Shown here: piece after piece, positions 37,833 to 46,692 of the stretch | How the letters are laid out: each line of letters begins with the position of its first letter | Numbering within the stretch: the stretch's first letter is position 1 | DNA from: Pseudochelatococcus contaminans | Lineage (GTDB): Bacteria; Pseudomonadota; Alphaproteobacteria; Rhizobiales; Beijerinckiaceae | Length of the DNA: 64,000 nt | Assembly (NCBI RefSeq): GCF_014195635.1 | Contig: NZ_JACICC010000003.1 | Location: forward strand, 186,001 to 250,000 | Reading direction: 5' to 3' | Program-made: the position numbers and the translations under genes | Notes under the pieces: generated by a model | What the model saw: the letters and a program-made list of their open reading frames with translations, nothing else | What the model was told of the DNA's origin: nothing | Database searches by the model: none

Positions 37833-40800
37833 ATGGGCTTTTCCGAGCTTTGCATCCGCCGGCCAGTCTTTGCCACGGTTCTCAGCCTTATCCTCATGCT
37901 GATCGGCCTCGTATCCTATGACAGGCTGACGGTGCGGGAATATCCCAACATCGACGAGCCGGTCGTGTCCGTCACCACCAGCTATCCCGGCGCTTCCGCG
38001 ACCATCATGGAAAGCCAGGTCACGCAGGTTCTGGAAGGCTCCATCGCCGGTATCGCGGGCATCGACGTTCTGGAATCCGTCAGCCGCGCCGAAACCAGCC
38101 GCATCACCGTGCGTTTCGATCTCGATGTCGATCCGGACGTTGCCGCGAACGACGTGCGCGACAGGGTGAGCCGCGTGCGTGGCCGCCTGCCCGACGAGGT
38201 CGACGAACCCATCATCGCCAAGGTGGAGGCCGATGCCCAGCCCGTGGTGTACATCGCTTTCAACAGCGATCGCCTCGATGCGCTGGAACTGACGGATTAT
38301 ATTGACCGCTATGTCGTCAACCGCCTGAAGAATCTTACCGGCGTGGCTGATGTCACCATTTTCGGGCAGCGGCGCTACGCCATGCGGATCTGGGTGGATC
38401 GGGAGCGGCTGGCGGCCTACAACCTCACCGTGCAGGACGTGGAGGGCGCGCTGCGCGCGCAGAACGTGGAACTGCCCTCCGGCCGCATCGAAAGCCGCGA
38501 CCGCGAGTTCACGGTGCTGTCGCGCACCGGCCTGACCACGGTGGATGAATTCGAGAATATCGTCGTGAAGCGGGCCGGCAATCATCAGGTGCGCATGCGC
38601 GATGTCGCCCGGGTGGAGCTTGGCGCGGCGGACCTGCGCCGCGACGGGCGGTTCAACGGCGAAACCGGCGTTACGGTCGGCATCGTCAAGCAGGCTGTGG
38701 CCAACCCGCTTGAGGTATCGGCGGCGCTGTGGCGCGTCATGCCGGATATCAATGATTCCCTGCCGGAAGGGGTATCGGCGCAGATTGCCAACGATACCGC
38801 CGTATTTATCGACCGCTCGATCAAGGCCGTTTACACCACGATTCTCGAAGCCATGGCGCTGGTGATTCTGGTGATTCTGGTTTTCCTGCGGTCGCTGCGT
38901 GCCTCGCTCATTCCCATCGTCACCATTCCGATTTCGCTCATTACCACCTTCGCGCTGATGCTGGTGCTCGGTTTCAGCATCAATACGCTGACGCTGCTCG
39001 CGATGGTGCTGGCCATCGGCCTCGTCGTGGACGATGCCATCGTGGTGCTGGAAAACATCCATCGCCATATCGAGGAAGGAGTGCCGCCGGTCGAAGCTGC
39101 GATCAAGGGCGTGCGCGAAATCGGCTTCGCTGTTATTGCGATGACGCTGACGCTGGCCGCCGTCTATGCGCCGGTGGCCTTCGCCGAGGGGCGGACGGGG
39201 CGGCTCTTCCTTGAGTTCGCCCTGACGCTGGCCGGTGCGGTGATCGTTTCCGGCTTCGTCGCCTTGACGCTGACGCCGATGATGTGCGCACGCCTGCTGC
39301 GCCACAATCCCAACCCCGGTCGGGTGTTCGTGTTCTTCGAACGGGCTTTTTCCGGCCTCGAAAACGGTTATCGCGCCGCGTTGCGGGTCTGCATGCGCGC
39401 CCGCGCCGTGGTCGTGGTGCTGGCCGTGATCGTGGCGGCATTGAGCGGTTATTATTTTACTGGTCTGCGGTCAGAACTCGCTCCGGTTGAGGATCGCGGC
39501 GTGGTGATGATTCGCGGCAGTGGACCCGAGGGCGCGACTCTCGGCTACATGAACCGCTATGTCGGCGTCATTGAGGATGAGTTGCGGGCTATCCCGGAAA
39601 TGGCGTCGGTGCTTGTTATCCTGGGCTTTCCCGAGGTGACGGATTTCATCGCCATCGGCCGGCTCAAGGATTGGGCCGCGCGTGACGCCAGGCAGCAGGA
39701 CATCGCCAGCGCCATGCGGGCCAAGCTGCAACGCATTCCCGGCATCGAAGCCTATGCCAACAATCCGGCGTCGCTCGGCCAGCGCGGCAGCACGCGGCCG
39801 GTTGAGTTCGTGATACAGACATCCGGCACCTACGCAGAGCTGCAAACCTATGTCGATGCGCTGATGGCGCGGGCGCGTGACTATCCCGGTTTCGTCAACC
39901 CGGAAGCGGACCTGAAGCTGAACAAGCCGGAGTTTCGTGTGACGCTGGACAGGGACAGGGTGGCGGATCTCGGACTGGATGTTTCCGTTGTCGGGCGCAC
40001 GCTGGAAACGCTGCTCGGCGGCCGGCAGGTGACGCGCTTTGAAGTCGACGGCGAGCAATACGATGTCTATGTGCAGATGGCGGCGGAGGATCGGGCCTCG
40101 CCATCGACACTGTCGACCATCTTCCTGCGGGCGCCTTCCGGCGACATGGTGCAGCTTTCCAACGTGGTGCAGGTGGAGGAATCCGTCGCACCCAAGGATC
40201 TGCGGCGCTTCAACCAGCTTCGCTCCGCCACCATCACCAGCAATCTGGCGCCCGGCTACGCGCTGGGCGATGGCCTGGCCTTCCTGGAACAGGCGGCGGA
40301 AGAGGTCTTGCCGCCGGGCGTGCAAACCGATTACGGCGGCCAGAGCCGCGAGTTCAAGACATCCGGCCAAAGCCTAGCCATGGTGTTCGTGCTGGCGCTC
40401 GGCTTCATCTATCTGGTGCTGGCGGCGCAGTTCGAAAGCTTCCGCGATCCGTTCATCATTCTGCTCTCCGTGCCATTGTCCATGACCGGGGCCTTGGCGG
40501 CGCTCTACTACGGCGGCGGCACGATGAACGTCTATTCGCAGATCGGCCTTGTGACGCTGGTGGGGCTGATCACCAAACACGGCATTCTCATCGTGGAATT
40601 TGCCAACCAGCAGCAGGAGGCGGGCAGGGATCGCCTCGCCGCCTCCGTGGATGCGGCGGTGCTGCGGTTGCGGCCGATTCTGATGACCACCGGGGCCATG
40701 GTGCTGGGCGCGGTGCCGCTGATGATCGCCACCGGCGCGGGCGCGGAGAGCCGGCAGCAGATCGGCCTCGTCATCGTCGGCGGCATGACGTTCGGCACCG

Positions 40801-40934
40801 TGCTGACGCTGTTCGTGGTGCCGGTGGTTTACAGCCTCATTGGCCGCCGGCATGCCGGCGCGCCCATTGACGGGACGGAGCCGGCAACAGCGAAAACGCC
40901 GGCGGGACATGTCTCGTCCCATCCGGCGCGCTGA
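37833..40934 (+). CDS. RND multidrug efflux pump inner-membrane transporter
   Basis: A 1033-residue proton-driven AcrB/MexB-type pump (HAE1 group). It starts MGFSELCIRRPVFATVLSL, the classic cytoplasmic N-terminus, and has 12 expected membrane segments in two halves with two large periplasmic loops. Proton relay residues lie in MVLAIGLVVDDAIVVLENI (paired aspartates of TM4), and GLITKHGILIVEFANQ marks TM10. GGAGG precedes the ATG. Substrates cannot be predicted. A repeat element follows 12 bp after the stop. Confidence 0.93.
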   Translation: MGFSELCIRRPVFATVLSLILMLIGLVSYDRLTVREYPNIDEPVVSVTTSYPGASATIMESQVTQVLEGSIAGIAGIDVLESVSRAETSRITVRFDLDVDPDVAANDVRDRVSRVRGRLPDEVDEPIIAKVEADAQPVVYIAFNSDRLDALELTDYIDRYVVNRLKNLTGVADVTIFGQRRYAMRIWVDRERLAAYNLTVQDVEGALRAQNVELPSGRIESRDREFTVLSRTGLTTVDEFENIVVKRAGNHQVRMRDVARVELGAADLRRDGRFNGETGVTVGIVKQAVANPLEVSAALWRVMPDINDSLPEGVSAQIANDTAVFIDRSIKAVYTTILEAMALVILVILVFLRSLRASLIPIVTIPISLITTFALMLVLGFSINTLTLLAMVLAIGLVVDDAIVVLENIHRHIEEGVPPVEAAIKGVREIGFAVIAMTLTLAAVYAPVAFAEGRTGRLFLEFALTLAGAVIVSGFVALTLTPMMCARLLRHNPNPGRVFVFFERAFSGLENGYRAALRVCMRARAVVVVLAVIVAALSGYYFTGLRSELAPVEDRGVVMIRGSGPEGATLGYMNRYVGVIEDELRAIPEMASVLVILGFPEVTDFIAIGRLKDWAARDARQQDIASAMRAKLQRIPGIEAYANNPASLGQRGSTRPVEFVIQTSGTYAELQTYVDALMARARDYPGFVNPEADLKLNKPEFRVTLDRDRVADLGLDVSVVGRTLETLLGGRQVTRFEVDGEQYDVYVQMAAEDRASPSTLSTIFLRAPSGDMVQLSNVVQVEESVAPKDLRRFNQLRSATITSNLAPGYALGDGLAFLEQAAEEVLPPGVQTDYGGQSREFKTSGQSLAMVFVLALGFIYLVLAAQFESFRDPFIILLSVPLSMTGALAALYYGGGTMNVYSQIGLVTLVGLITKHGILIVEFANQQQEAGRDRLAASVDAAVLRLRPILMTTGAMVLGAVPLMIATGAGAESRQQIGLVIVGGMTFGTVLTLFVVPVVYSLIGRRHAGAPIDGTEPATAKTPAGHVSSHPAR

Positions 40935-40945
40935 AATTTGGATTT

Positions 40946-41050
40946 TAGAGCATTTCGGCATTTCGTTGAAACGCAGAAATGCTCTATCCCATTGGTTTTA
41001 CGCGTTTTCTTCACGCAAAGCGGTATCCGCTTTGCTTGAAAACGCTTTAA
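40946..41050. repeat. mosaic palindromic element, copy A
   Basis: A 105-bp element of two palindromes: TAGAGCATTTC/GAAATGCTCTA (40946-40986), then GCGTTTTC...GAAAACGC enclosing AAAGCGG-TAT-CCGCTTT (41003-41045). It is identical to the copy at 47153-47257 except for three positions. It lies between the RND pump and cheY. Confidence 0.9.
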
Positions 41051-41055
41051 ATAAT

Positions 41056-41090
41056 AACGGCCGATCAGATGCCCTATCCGATCGGTCGTT
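41056..41090. terminator. bidirectional terminator-like hairpin between RND pump and cheY
   Basis: AACGGCCGATC (41056-41066) pairs with GATCGGTCGTT (41080-41090), 11 bp with one G-T pair. T-rich DNA lies on both sides (TGTTTCATCTT rightward, ATTATTT leftward on the minus strand). It separates two convergent genes. Confidence 0.6.
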
Positions 41091-41109
41091 GTTTCATCTT
41101 GGCAGAAGC

Positions 41110-41493
41110 TTACGAGGAGAAGACGGCTTCGATCTTGTCCTTCAGTGTCTGTGCATTGAAGGGCTTCACGATGTAGTTGTTGACGCCCGCCTTCTTGGCT
41201 GCGACGACGTTCTCGCTCTTGGCTTCCGCTGTGACCATGATGAACGGCAAGGTTTCCATCTCCGGGTTGCCGCGCACCTGCTTGAGCAGTTCGTAGCCGG
41301 TCATCGGCTCCATGTTCCAGTCGGAGATAATCAACCCGTATTTACGCTGGGCAAGCTTGGTGAGCGCTTCCGACCCGTCAGCCGCGTCGTCCACATCCTG
41401 AAAGCCAAGCTGCTTTAACAGGTTTCTTATGATTCTGATCATCGTTTTATAGTCGTCGACAACAAGTATGGGCATTGATAGGTCAAGAGACAT
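41110..41493 (-). CDS. cheY: CheY-like single-domain response regulator
   Basis: A 127-residue receiver domain and nothing else. Acidic pocket residues are in VVDDYKT, the phosphoacceptor is Asp58 in ISDWNMEPMTG, the conserved Thr is in IMVTAEA and the Lys in YIVKPF. The W next to the aspartate (SDWNMP-like) is the mark of chemotaxis CheY proteins, which bind the flagellar switch. The ATG at 41493 follows GGAG at seven bases; the frame is open for 24 more codons. It diverges from a CheZ gene 192 bp away, the likely phosphatase for it. Confidence 0.9.
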   Translation of the reverse strand: MSLDLSMPILVVDDYKTMIRIIRNLLKQLGFQDVDDAADGSEALTKLAQRKYGLIISDWNMEPMTGYELLKQVRGNPEMETLPFIMVTAEAKSENVVAAKKAGVNNYIVKPFNAQTLKDKIEAVFSS

Positions 41494-41685
41494 CGATCGC
41501 TCCAGCAAAAACGCGGTTGCAGCATTTCGCCTGACAGAAGTTATTAGACATATATTTCTCGACAAACTAAATGACAGTTATCGCTTGCGTGAAGCTTGCA
41601 TCCAGTGCTTTGCGAATATTGCAGCATGGAGATATATCGTCTATTAGAATGCTCGTAGGAAGCCACATTTTATGGAGTGATGCCG

Positions 41686-42432
41686 ATGCCGGTTGATCGT
41701 CGGCCGTTCCGGATCGAAAAGGGCCATGTGCCCGGTGACGGGGAGCGGGAGTTGCGTGCGGCGGATGAGCCGGGAGACTACGGGCCCCTGTTCGCGAAGG
41801 TGTTTGACGAACTCGCGGACATCCGAAGTCTCCTTCAGCAGGGGGGCGGTGTCAGCCGGTTCCCGCAAGGCGGGGACGAGGACGCCGAAGCTCTGCGGAG
41901 TGCCGATGTCATGGCCGAGATCGAATCGATCCATCAGGCCATTTCACAGACAAAGCGGGAAATCCTCAGCATTCAGGTGAAGGGCCTGAGGGGCGGGGAG
42001 GCATCCAGCCGGGCTTTCGACGAGCTGGATGCTGTCGTGAACGGCACCGAAGCCGCTACCGATACGATCCTCTCGTCCGTCGAAAACATCGAGGACGTGA
42101 CGGCCAAGTTGCTGCCGCGCCTGCAGGGCAGCGAAAGCGCGATGGTGCTTGATATCCATCGCAATGCCGTCAAGATTTTCGAGGCCTGCAACTTTCAGGA
42201 TCTGACCGGCCAGCGCATCAGCAAGGTCGTGGAAGTGCTGCATTTCATCGAGGACCGCGTCAATATCATGATGGCCATCTGGGGTGGCGAGGACGGTTTT
42301 TCGTCCATCCCCGTGACGGACGACAAGGTTCCGGACCAGAAGACCGGCGATGCCGCGCTTCTCAACGGGCCGCCGTTGCAAACGGATGAAAACGTCGTGT
42401 CGCAGGATGACATCGATTCGTTGTTCGCTTGA
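41686..42432 (+). CDS. cheZ: protein phosphatase CheZ
   Basis: A 248-residue phosphatase for CheY-P. The long helical hairpin contains the catalytic segment ACNFQDLTGQRISKVVEVL, where the Gln of DLTGQ is the CheZ active residue. The C-terminal peptide QDDIDSLFA resembles the CheY-binding tail of CheZ and the N-terminus of FliM. GGAG eight bases before the ATG at 41686 decides the start; ATG 41680 and GTG 41677 are too close to it. It diverges from cheY. No cheA, cheW, cheR or cheB is in the window. Confidence 0.85.
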   Translation: MPVDRRPFRIEKGHVPGDGERELRAADEPGDYGPLFAKVFDELADIRSLLQQGGGVSRFPQGGDEDAEALRSADVMAEIESIHQAISQTKREILSIQVKGLRGGEASSRAFDELDAVVNGTEAATDTILSSVENIEDVTAKLLPRLQGSESAMVLDIHRNAVKIFEACNFQDLTGQRISKVVEVLHFIEDRVNIMMAIWGGEDGFSSIPVTDDKVPDQKTGDAALLNGPPLQTDENVVSQDDIDSLFA

Positions 42433-42439
42433 TAAAGCC

Positions 42440-42479
42440 CCTGTCGATCCGGCTATACTGGACGGATCGACAGGATTTT
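42440..42479 (+). terminator. Rho-independent terminator of cheZ
   Basis: A perfect 12-bp stem CCTGTCGATCCG/CGGATCGACAGG (42440-42451 with 42463-42474), followed by ATTTTC, 8 bp after the cheZ stop. Confidence 0.8.
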
Positions 42480-42787
42480 CATCAAAATAAACAGCTTACG
42501 GCTTATTTTCCTTCAATGAAGCAGGGGCGCGCTCCGCTGAGGGCCGTATCAACGATGTGCGCATGCCGATATAGGGTGTGACTGCACAAAATTATTCAAA
42601 GAAATTTTTGTGATGACAGTAATTAGTATTGGTACTGGCTGGAATAGCGCTGCTATTCCGGCTGCTGCCGATATGGCTGCGCCTGTGTTGATGCAGCGCA
42701 TATTCATTTAGCCGTTACGTCTGCCTATTATGGTGCCATGCAGCGAAGGGTGTTCTTCGCTTTCCGGTGATCGTTCTGGAGGCTTCC
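42480..42787. other. spacer before the DUF3141 gene
   Basis: About 300 bp, AT-rich in its middle part (42575-42650). It presumably holds the promoter of the DUF3141 gene. No small gene or hairpin stands out. Confidence 0.3.
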
Positions 42788-45220
42788 ATGGCAGAGCAGT
42801 TCGCGACAGCGCTTCCCCCCGGCATTCCCGGCGCAGGAGGGATAGGCGTTGACGACGACGCGATCCTGCTGGCGCGCTTCGTTCAGGGAAATCGCTCCAC
42901 CATCGAGAAGCGCGCGCTTCAGCTGCGGTCCCAGCTTTCGGATTATTCGCTGCTTGGCGACCTGACGACCCAGTCCTCCAGCCATTACGCCAACAGCATG
43001 GCCTCCGACCACAGCGCCCGCGCGCGCAATGCCGTGGATCGTCTGGATTCCATTACGCGGCAGGCTCTGGGCGGCCCGGACGGGTGGCTCAACCTTGCGC
43101 GCGCCGCGGCCGCTTATGGCATCGACCGCGCCCAGCGGATGGTGCTCTACGCCGATACGATGCGCGAGCGCGGCGATATCTTTGTGACTCACGAGGCGGC
43201 AGGCTGCCCGCCGGTGCTGGTCTACGATTACGAGTTGGAACTGGACGGTGCGGACCAGCCACGCCCCACCAACTATGTGTTGCTGAAGGTATTGCCGCCG
43301 CCCGGCGTGTCGACATTCGCGTGGAAGCGCCCGTATATCATTATCGATCCGCGTGCCGGGCAGGGCGCTGGCATCGGCGGCTCCCAGCTCGACAGCCAGG
43401 TTGGCGTGGCGCTGCGCGACGGGCACCCGGTGTATTTCGTCAGCTTCCGCCGTGATCCCGAGCCGGGTCAGACGCTGGCTGATGTGACGCGCACCGAGGC
43501 AGCTTTCGTGCGCCACGTGCAGGCGAAGCATCCCGACTCGGCCAAGCCAGTCGTCATCGGCAATTGCCAGGGCGGCTGGGCGACCTTGCTGCTGGGGGCG
43601 AGCAACCCGGATATCACCGGCCCGCTGGTGCTCAATGGCGCGCCGGTGGAAACGTGGTCGGGCGAGATCGGCCGCAACGTCATCCGCTACAACGCCGGTC
43701 TGATCGGCGGGCAAATCATGCCGATGATGCTGTCCGACCTCGGTTATGGCGTGTTCGACGGCGCATGGCTGGTGCTGAACTTTGAGCTGCTCAACCCGGC
43801 GCGGAATTACTTCCGCAAGTATTATGACTACTTCAATGAAGTCGATACCGGCCGCCAGCGCTTTCTGGATTTCGAAAAGTGGTGGGGCGGCTTCTTCTTG
43901 ATGAACGAGGAAGAAATCGTCTGGATCGTGCGCGATCTGTTCATCGGCAACCGGCTGGCCCGCAACGAGGCGCGGCTGGAGCATGGCCGTAACCTCGATG
44001 TGAAGCAGATCCGCTCGCCGGTGATCGTGTTCACCAGCCTCGGCGACACCATCACGCCGCCGCAACAGGCGCTCAACTGGATCAGCGACACCTACGCCGA
44101 CGAAACGGAAATCAAGATCCGCGGTCAGCGCATCGTCTATATGGTGCACGACAAAGTGGGGCATCTCGGCATTTTCGTTTCCTCGTCCATTGCCCGGCGC
44201 GAGCATACCGAAGTGGCCTCGACGATGAAGACCATCGAGGCGCTGGCGCCCGGTCTTTACGAGATGGTGATCGAGGACGTCGTTGGCGTCGGGGCCGAGC
44301 AGCGGTTTCAGGTGTCGTTCGTCGAGCGCAAGACGTCGGATCTTCCCAGCGCCGCTGGCGGCCGGCGTGAGGAAACCGCCTTCGCGGCAGTGGCGCGGTT
44401 GTCGGAATTGCAGGGCGATTTTTATGACATCGCGGTGCGGCCTTACGTGCAGATGGCGGTGACGCAGGCGACGGCGGAGTTGTCCCGCACATTGCACCCG
44501 CTGCGCTTGCAGCGCAGCCTGTTTTCGTCCCGCAACCCGGTGTTGCAGCAGTTGCGCCCGGTAGCGGAGCAGGTGGTGGAGAACCGCGCCGCCGCCGCTG
44601 CCGACAACCCGTTCGTGCAGCTGGAAAATCTGTGGGCCGACACCTTCGAGCAATCCGTCGACATCATGCGCGACCTGCGTAACGCGTGGTACGAGCGGAT
44701 GTTCTTCTCGATTTACGCAACGCCCTACATGCGCTGGTTCGGCCGCCGCTATGCCTATGAGCGCACGCGCAAATCCAAGGACGAACTGTTCGCGCTGCCG
44801 GAAGTCCAATCCGCGTTGAGCCACATCAGCCGGGGTGGATATGCCGATGCGGTGATCCGCATGCTGATCCTGCTGGCGGAATCGCGCGGCAACGTGCGCA
44901 AGGACAGGCTGGAGCGTTCAACCCATCTGCTCAACAAGACGGAACCGTTCAGCGCGCTCGGCGCAACCCAGCGCGCTGCGATCATTCACGAGCAGGGGCT
45001 GAACGTTCAATTTGCGCGTGAGCAGGCGCTGGAAACCTTGCCGGATCTGCTGCACACGCAGGAAGAGCGCCAGCAGGCTGTCGAGGCCGTGCACTATGTG
45101 CTGGGGCCGCTGGAAGACGCCGACCCGAAGGCGGCTGCGACTTTCGAGGCTTTCCGGCGGGTGCTGGGTCTGGATACTCCCGTCACGCGCGACGATGACA
45201 CGCGGGAAGTCGCTCACTGA
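42788..45220 (+). CDS. DUF3141 protein, PHA-synthase-like alpha/beta hydrolase
   Basis: An 810-residue cytoplasmic protein. The central alpha/beta-hydrolase part resembles polyhydroxyalkanoate synthases, with a candidate triad of Cys260 in GNCQGGW, Asp420 in SLGDTITPP and His459 in DKVGHLG. The PhaC signature WxIDPRxGxG-like stretch is seen in IIIDPRAGQGAGIGG. The C-terminal 300 residues are helical and of unknown role. GGAGG lies six bases before the ATG at 42788. It is much longer than PhaC (about 600) and no phaA, phaB, phasin or depolymerase adjoins it, so polymer synthesis is only a possibility. The stop overlaps the convergent next gene by 7 bp. Confidence 0.85.
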   Translation: MAEQFATALPPGIPGAGGIGVDDDAILLARFVQGNRSTIEKRALQLRSQLSDYSLLGDLTTQSSSHYANSMASDHSARARNAVDRLDSITRQALGGPDGWLNLARAAAAYGIDRAQRMVLYADTMRERGDIFVTHEAAGCPPVLVYDYELELDGADQPRPTNYVLLKVLPPPGVSTFAWKRPYIIIDPRAGQGAGIGGSQLDSQVGVALRDGHPVYFVSFRRDPEPGQTLADVTRTEAAFVRHVQAKHPDSAKPVVIGNCQGGWATLLLGASNPDITGPLVLNGAPVETWSGEIGRNVIRYNAGLIGGQIMPMMLSDLGYGVFDGAWLVLNFELLNPARNYFRKYYDYFNEVDTGRQRFLDFEKWWGGFFLMNEEEIVWIVRDLFIGNRLARNEARLEHGRNLDVKQIRSPVIVFTSLGDTITPPQQALNWISDTYADETEIKIRGQRIVYMVHDKVGHLGIFVSSSIARREHTEVASTMKTIEALAPGLYEMVIEDVVGVGAEQRFQVSFVERKTSDLPSAAGGRREETAFAAVARLSELQGDFYDIAVRPYVQMAVTQATAELSRTLHPLRLQRSLFSSRNPVLQQLRPVAEQVVENRAAAAADNPFVQLENLWADTFEQSVDIMRDLRNAWYERMFFSIYATPYMRWFGRRYAYERTRKSKDELFALPEVQSALSHISRGGYADAVIRMLILLAESRGNVRKDRLERSTHLLNKTEPFSALGATQRAAIIHEQGLNVQFAREQALETLPDLLHTQEERQQAVEAVHYVLGPLEDADPKAAATFEAFRRVLGLDTPVTRDDDTREVAH

Positions 45221-46050
45221 TCGACTTTTTGGCTGTCGACCCGGATGAAGACAAGATCGCCATAGAGCATGATCTTGTCTTCTCCCGGCTGAGTGCCGGT
45301 AAACACCACCGCGCGCGCAGGCGTGGGGCCGCCGCATGTGTTGCTGCCGCGTTTGCCCACACCGCCATCTGACCACCGGCCGATAGTCATCGGTGGCAGG
45401 TTCGCCAGCGTATCCTGCCACGAAGGCGGCTGCTCGCCGCAGTCGCCGCGATTGCCGTGAACAATCAGCGATTCTCCAACCGCTACCCGCACCGTGCTGC
45501 GCATGTAAAACAACGTTCCGTCAACGTCGACGGCATCAGGCATGGATGCCAGCTGAGAGCTGTCAGGTTGTGACAGATAGTGGTGCACTGCCGGAGCGAT
45601 CAGGGCGGCGGCAATTGTCACCGCGAGTCCAGCGGCAAGCAGGCCGGTGCCGCGCCAGCGCGGAAAAGTTTCCGGCAAGGGTTCCTCCGGAAGCTGAAGC
45701 ATCTCGGCCTCCGTCGCCGGCTTGCGGCGCTGTGTCTTCTGATAAAGCGCGTTCCAGTCGTCCCATGCTTCATCGCGCTCCTGAATGCCGAGAATCTGCG
45801 TCAGGATGCGGAAATTGCGCCGGCTGGGCGCATGACTGCCGGAACGCCAGTTTTCCAGATTCTTGAGCGCAGATGCGTAATCGCCTGCCGTCTCTTTTTT
45901 TGCGGCGGCACAATAGGTGCTCGCCAGCGATCTGTTGTCGGCATGGCCTTTTTCAACGCACAATCTGTCCAGCAAAAGTGACCACTGTTCGTACCTGGCG
46001 GGGGCATCGGCGCCTGATTCATCCGGCGGCGAGACATCTCTCATTATCAT
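45214..46050 (-). CDS. membrane protein with HTH-like cytoplasmic part and a periplasmic two-cysteine domain
   Basis: A 278-residue protein I do not recognise. Residues 35-95 look like an XRE-type helix-turn-helix (KNLENWRSGSHAPSRRNFRI, then LTQILGI). One membrane segment lies at about 134-158. The outer part (about 187-272) shares a domain with the secreted protein at 46320-46673: RGDCG, PPSW, LPP, SDGG and TPARAV in the same order, with two cysteines exactly 35 residues apart (Cys204, Cys239). This layout suggests a one-component transmembrane sensor or regulator. The start at 46050 has GGA upstream; 46044 and a TTG at 46071 are alternatives. It is divergent from the two small envelope genes. 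Confidence 0.65.
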   Translation of the reverse strand: MIMRDVSPPDESGADAPARYEQWSLLLDRLCVEKGHADNRSLASTYCAAAKKETAGDYASALKNLENWRSGSHAPSRRNFRILTQILGIQERDEAWDDWNALYQKTQRRKPATEAEMLQLPEEPLPETFPRWRGTGLLAAGLAVTIAAALIAPAVHHYLSQPDSSQLASMPDAVDVDGTLFYMRSTVRVAVGESLIVHGNRGDCGEQPPSWQDTLANLPPMTIGRWSDGGVGKRGSNTCGGPTPARAVVFTGTQPGEDKIMLYGDLVFIRVDSQKVDQ

Positions 46051-46319
46051 GGACGGTCCATCTGGTCGCAATTCAACGTATTGATATGAAAGGAATATTA
46101 TCTTGTTTTTCTAATTTTTCCTGAAGTTTTCACATTTCCTTCTATCATTCCAAGTTCATAGAATGTAACAAGCCGGATCTGACGAATAAAGAAAATTTTA
46201 TTATGTAATAATTTGATATATATAATGACTAACTCAATTATATACAAATATAATATAATAATTTTTAGATAAAATTATTTGATTATAGTATATCTTTCGT
46301 CATCATGTGGAGATTATTA
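46051..46319. promoter_or_regulatory. very AT-rich divergent intergenic region
   Basis: About 270 bp, strikingly AT-rich from 46100 to 46305 (runs such as ATATATAATGAC and ATATAATATAATAATTTT) in a GC-rich genome. It must carry promoters for both the membrane regulator-like gene and the secreted two-cysteine protein. Such DNA is a usual target of nucleoid silencers and a frequent sign of transferred genes. Confidence 0.5.
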
Positions 46320-46673
46320 ATGGGACTGCGCGGTTATTTGGCTCTAAGTGGGCTGATTTTTGCGGTGTCGTGCGGCGGCGTTTCCGCCGAGGGTATTCCC
46401 TATCGGCGCAATGTCACGCTCAAGGTTGGGGAAACGGTTGTTCTGAAGGGCGTTCGGGGAGACTGCGGTGCGCCGCCACCTTCCTGGAGCCAGTTGAGTT
46501 CCAGTCTGCCGCCAACGGCGCTCGGGCGATTTTCGGATGGAGGGCCGGGCGAGGTCAGCAGCAAAAGCTGCAAGGGCATAACGCCAGCCAGAGCCGTTCG
46601 CTTCACAGCAACGCAGAAGGGCAGTGAAACCCTGCTCATCTTCGAGGACAAGGTGTCTGTAACAGTTCAGTGA
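46320..46673 (+). CDS. small secreted protein made of the two-cysteine domain
   Basis: A 117-residue exported protein. A signal peptide (LRGYLALSGLIFAVSCGGVSA) is cut either after VSA or at the cysteine if AVSC acts as a weak lipobox. The rest is one domain of about 85 residues matching the outer part of the neighbouring membrane protein: VGETVVLKGVRGDCGAPPPSW, LPP, GRFSDGGPG, CKGITPARAVRFTATQ. Two cysteines are 35 residues apart, as in the partner. The ATG at 46320 has GGAG eight bases upstream; the frame also has an ATG at 46305. Family unknown to me. It is followed 19 bp later by a lipoprotein gene. Confidence 0.7.
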   Translation: MGLRGYLALSGLIFAVSCGGVSAEGIPYRRNVTLKVGETVVLKGVRGDCGAPPPSWSQLSSSLPPTALGRFSDGGPGEVSSKSCKGITPARAVRFTATQKGSETLLIFEDKVSVTVQ

Positions 46674-46692
46674 TCATCGGAGCTATGAAAAT

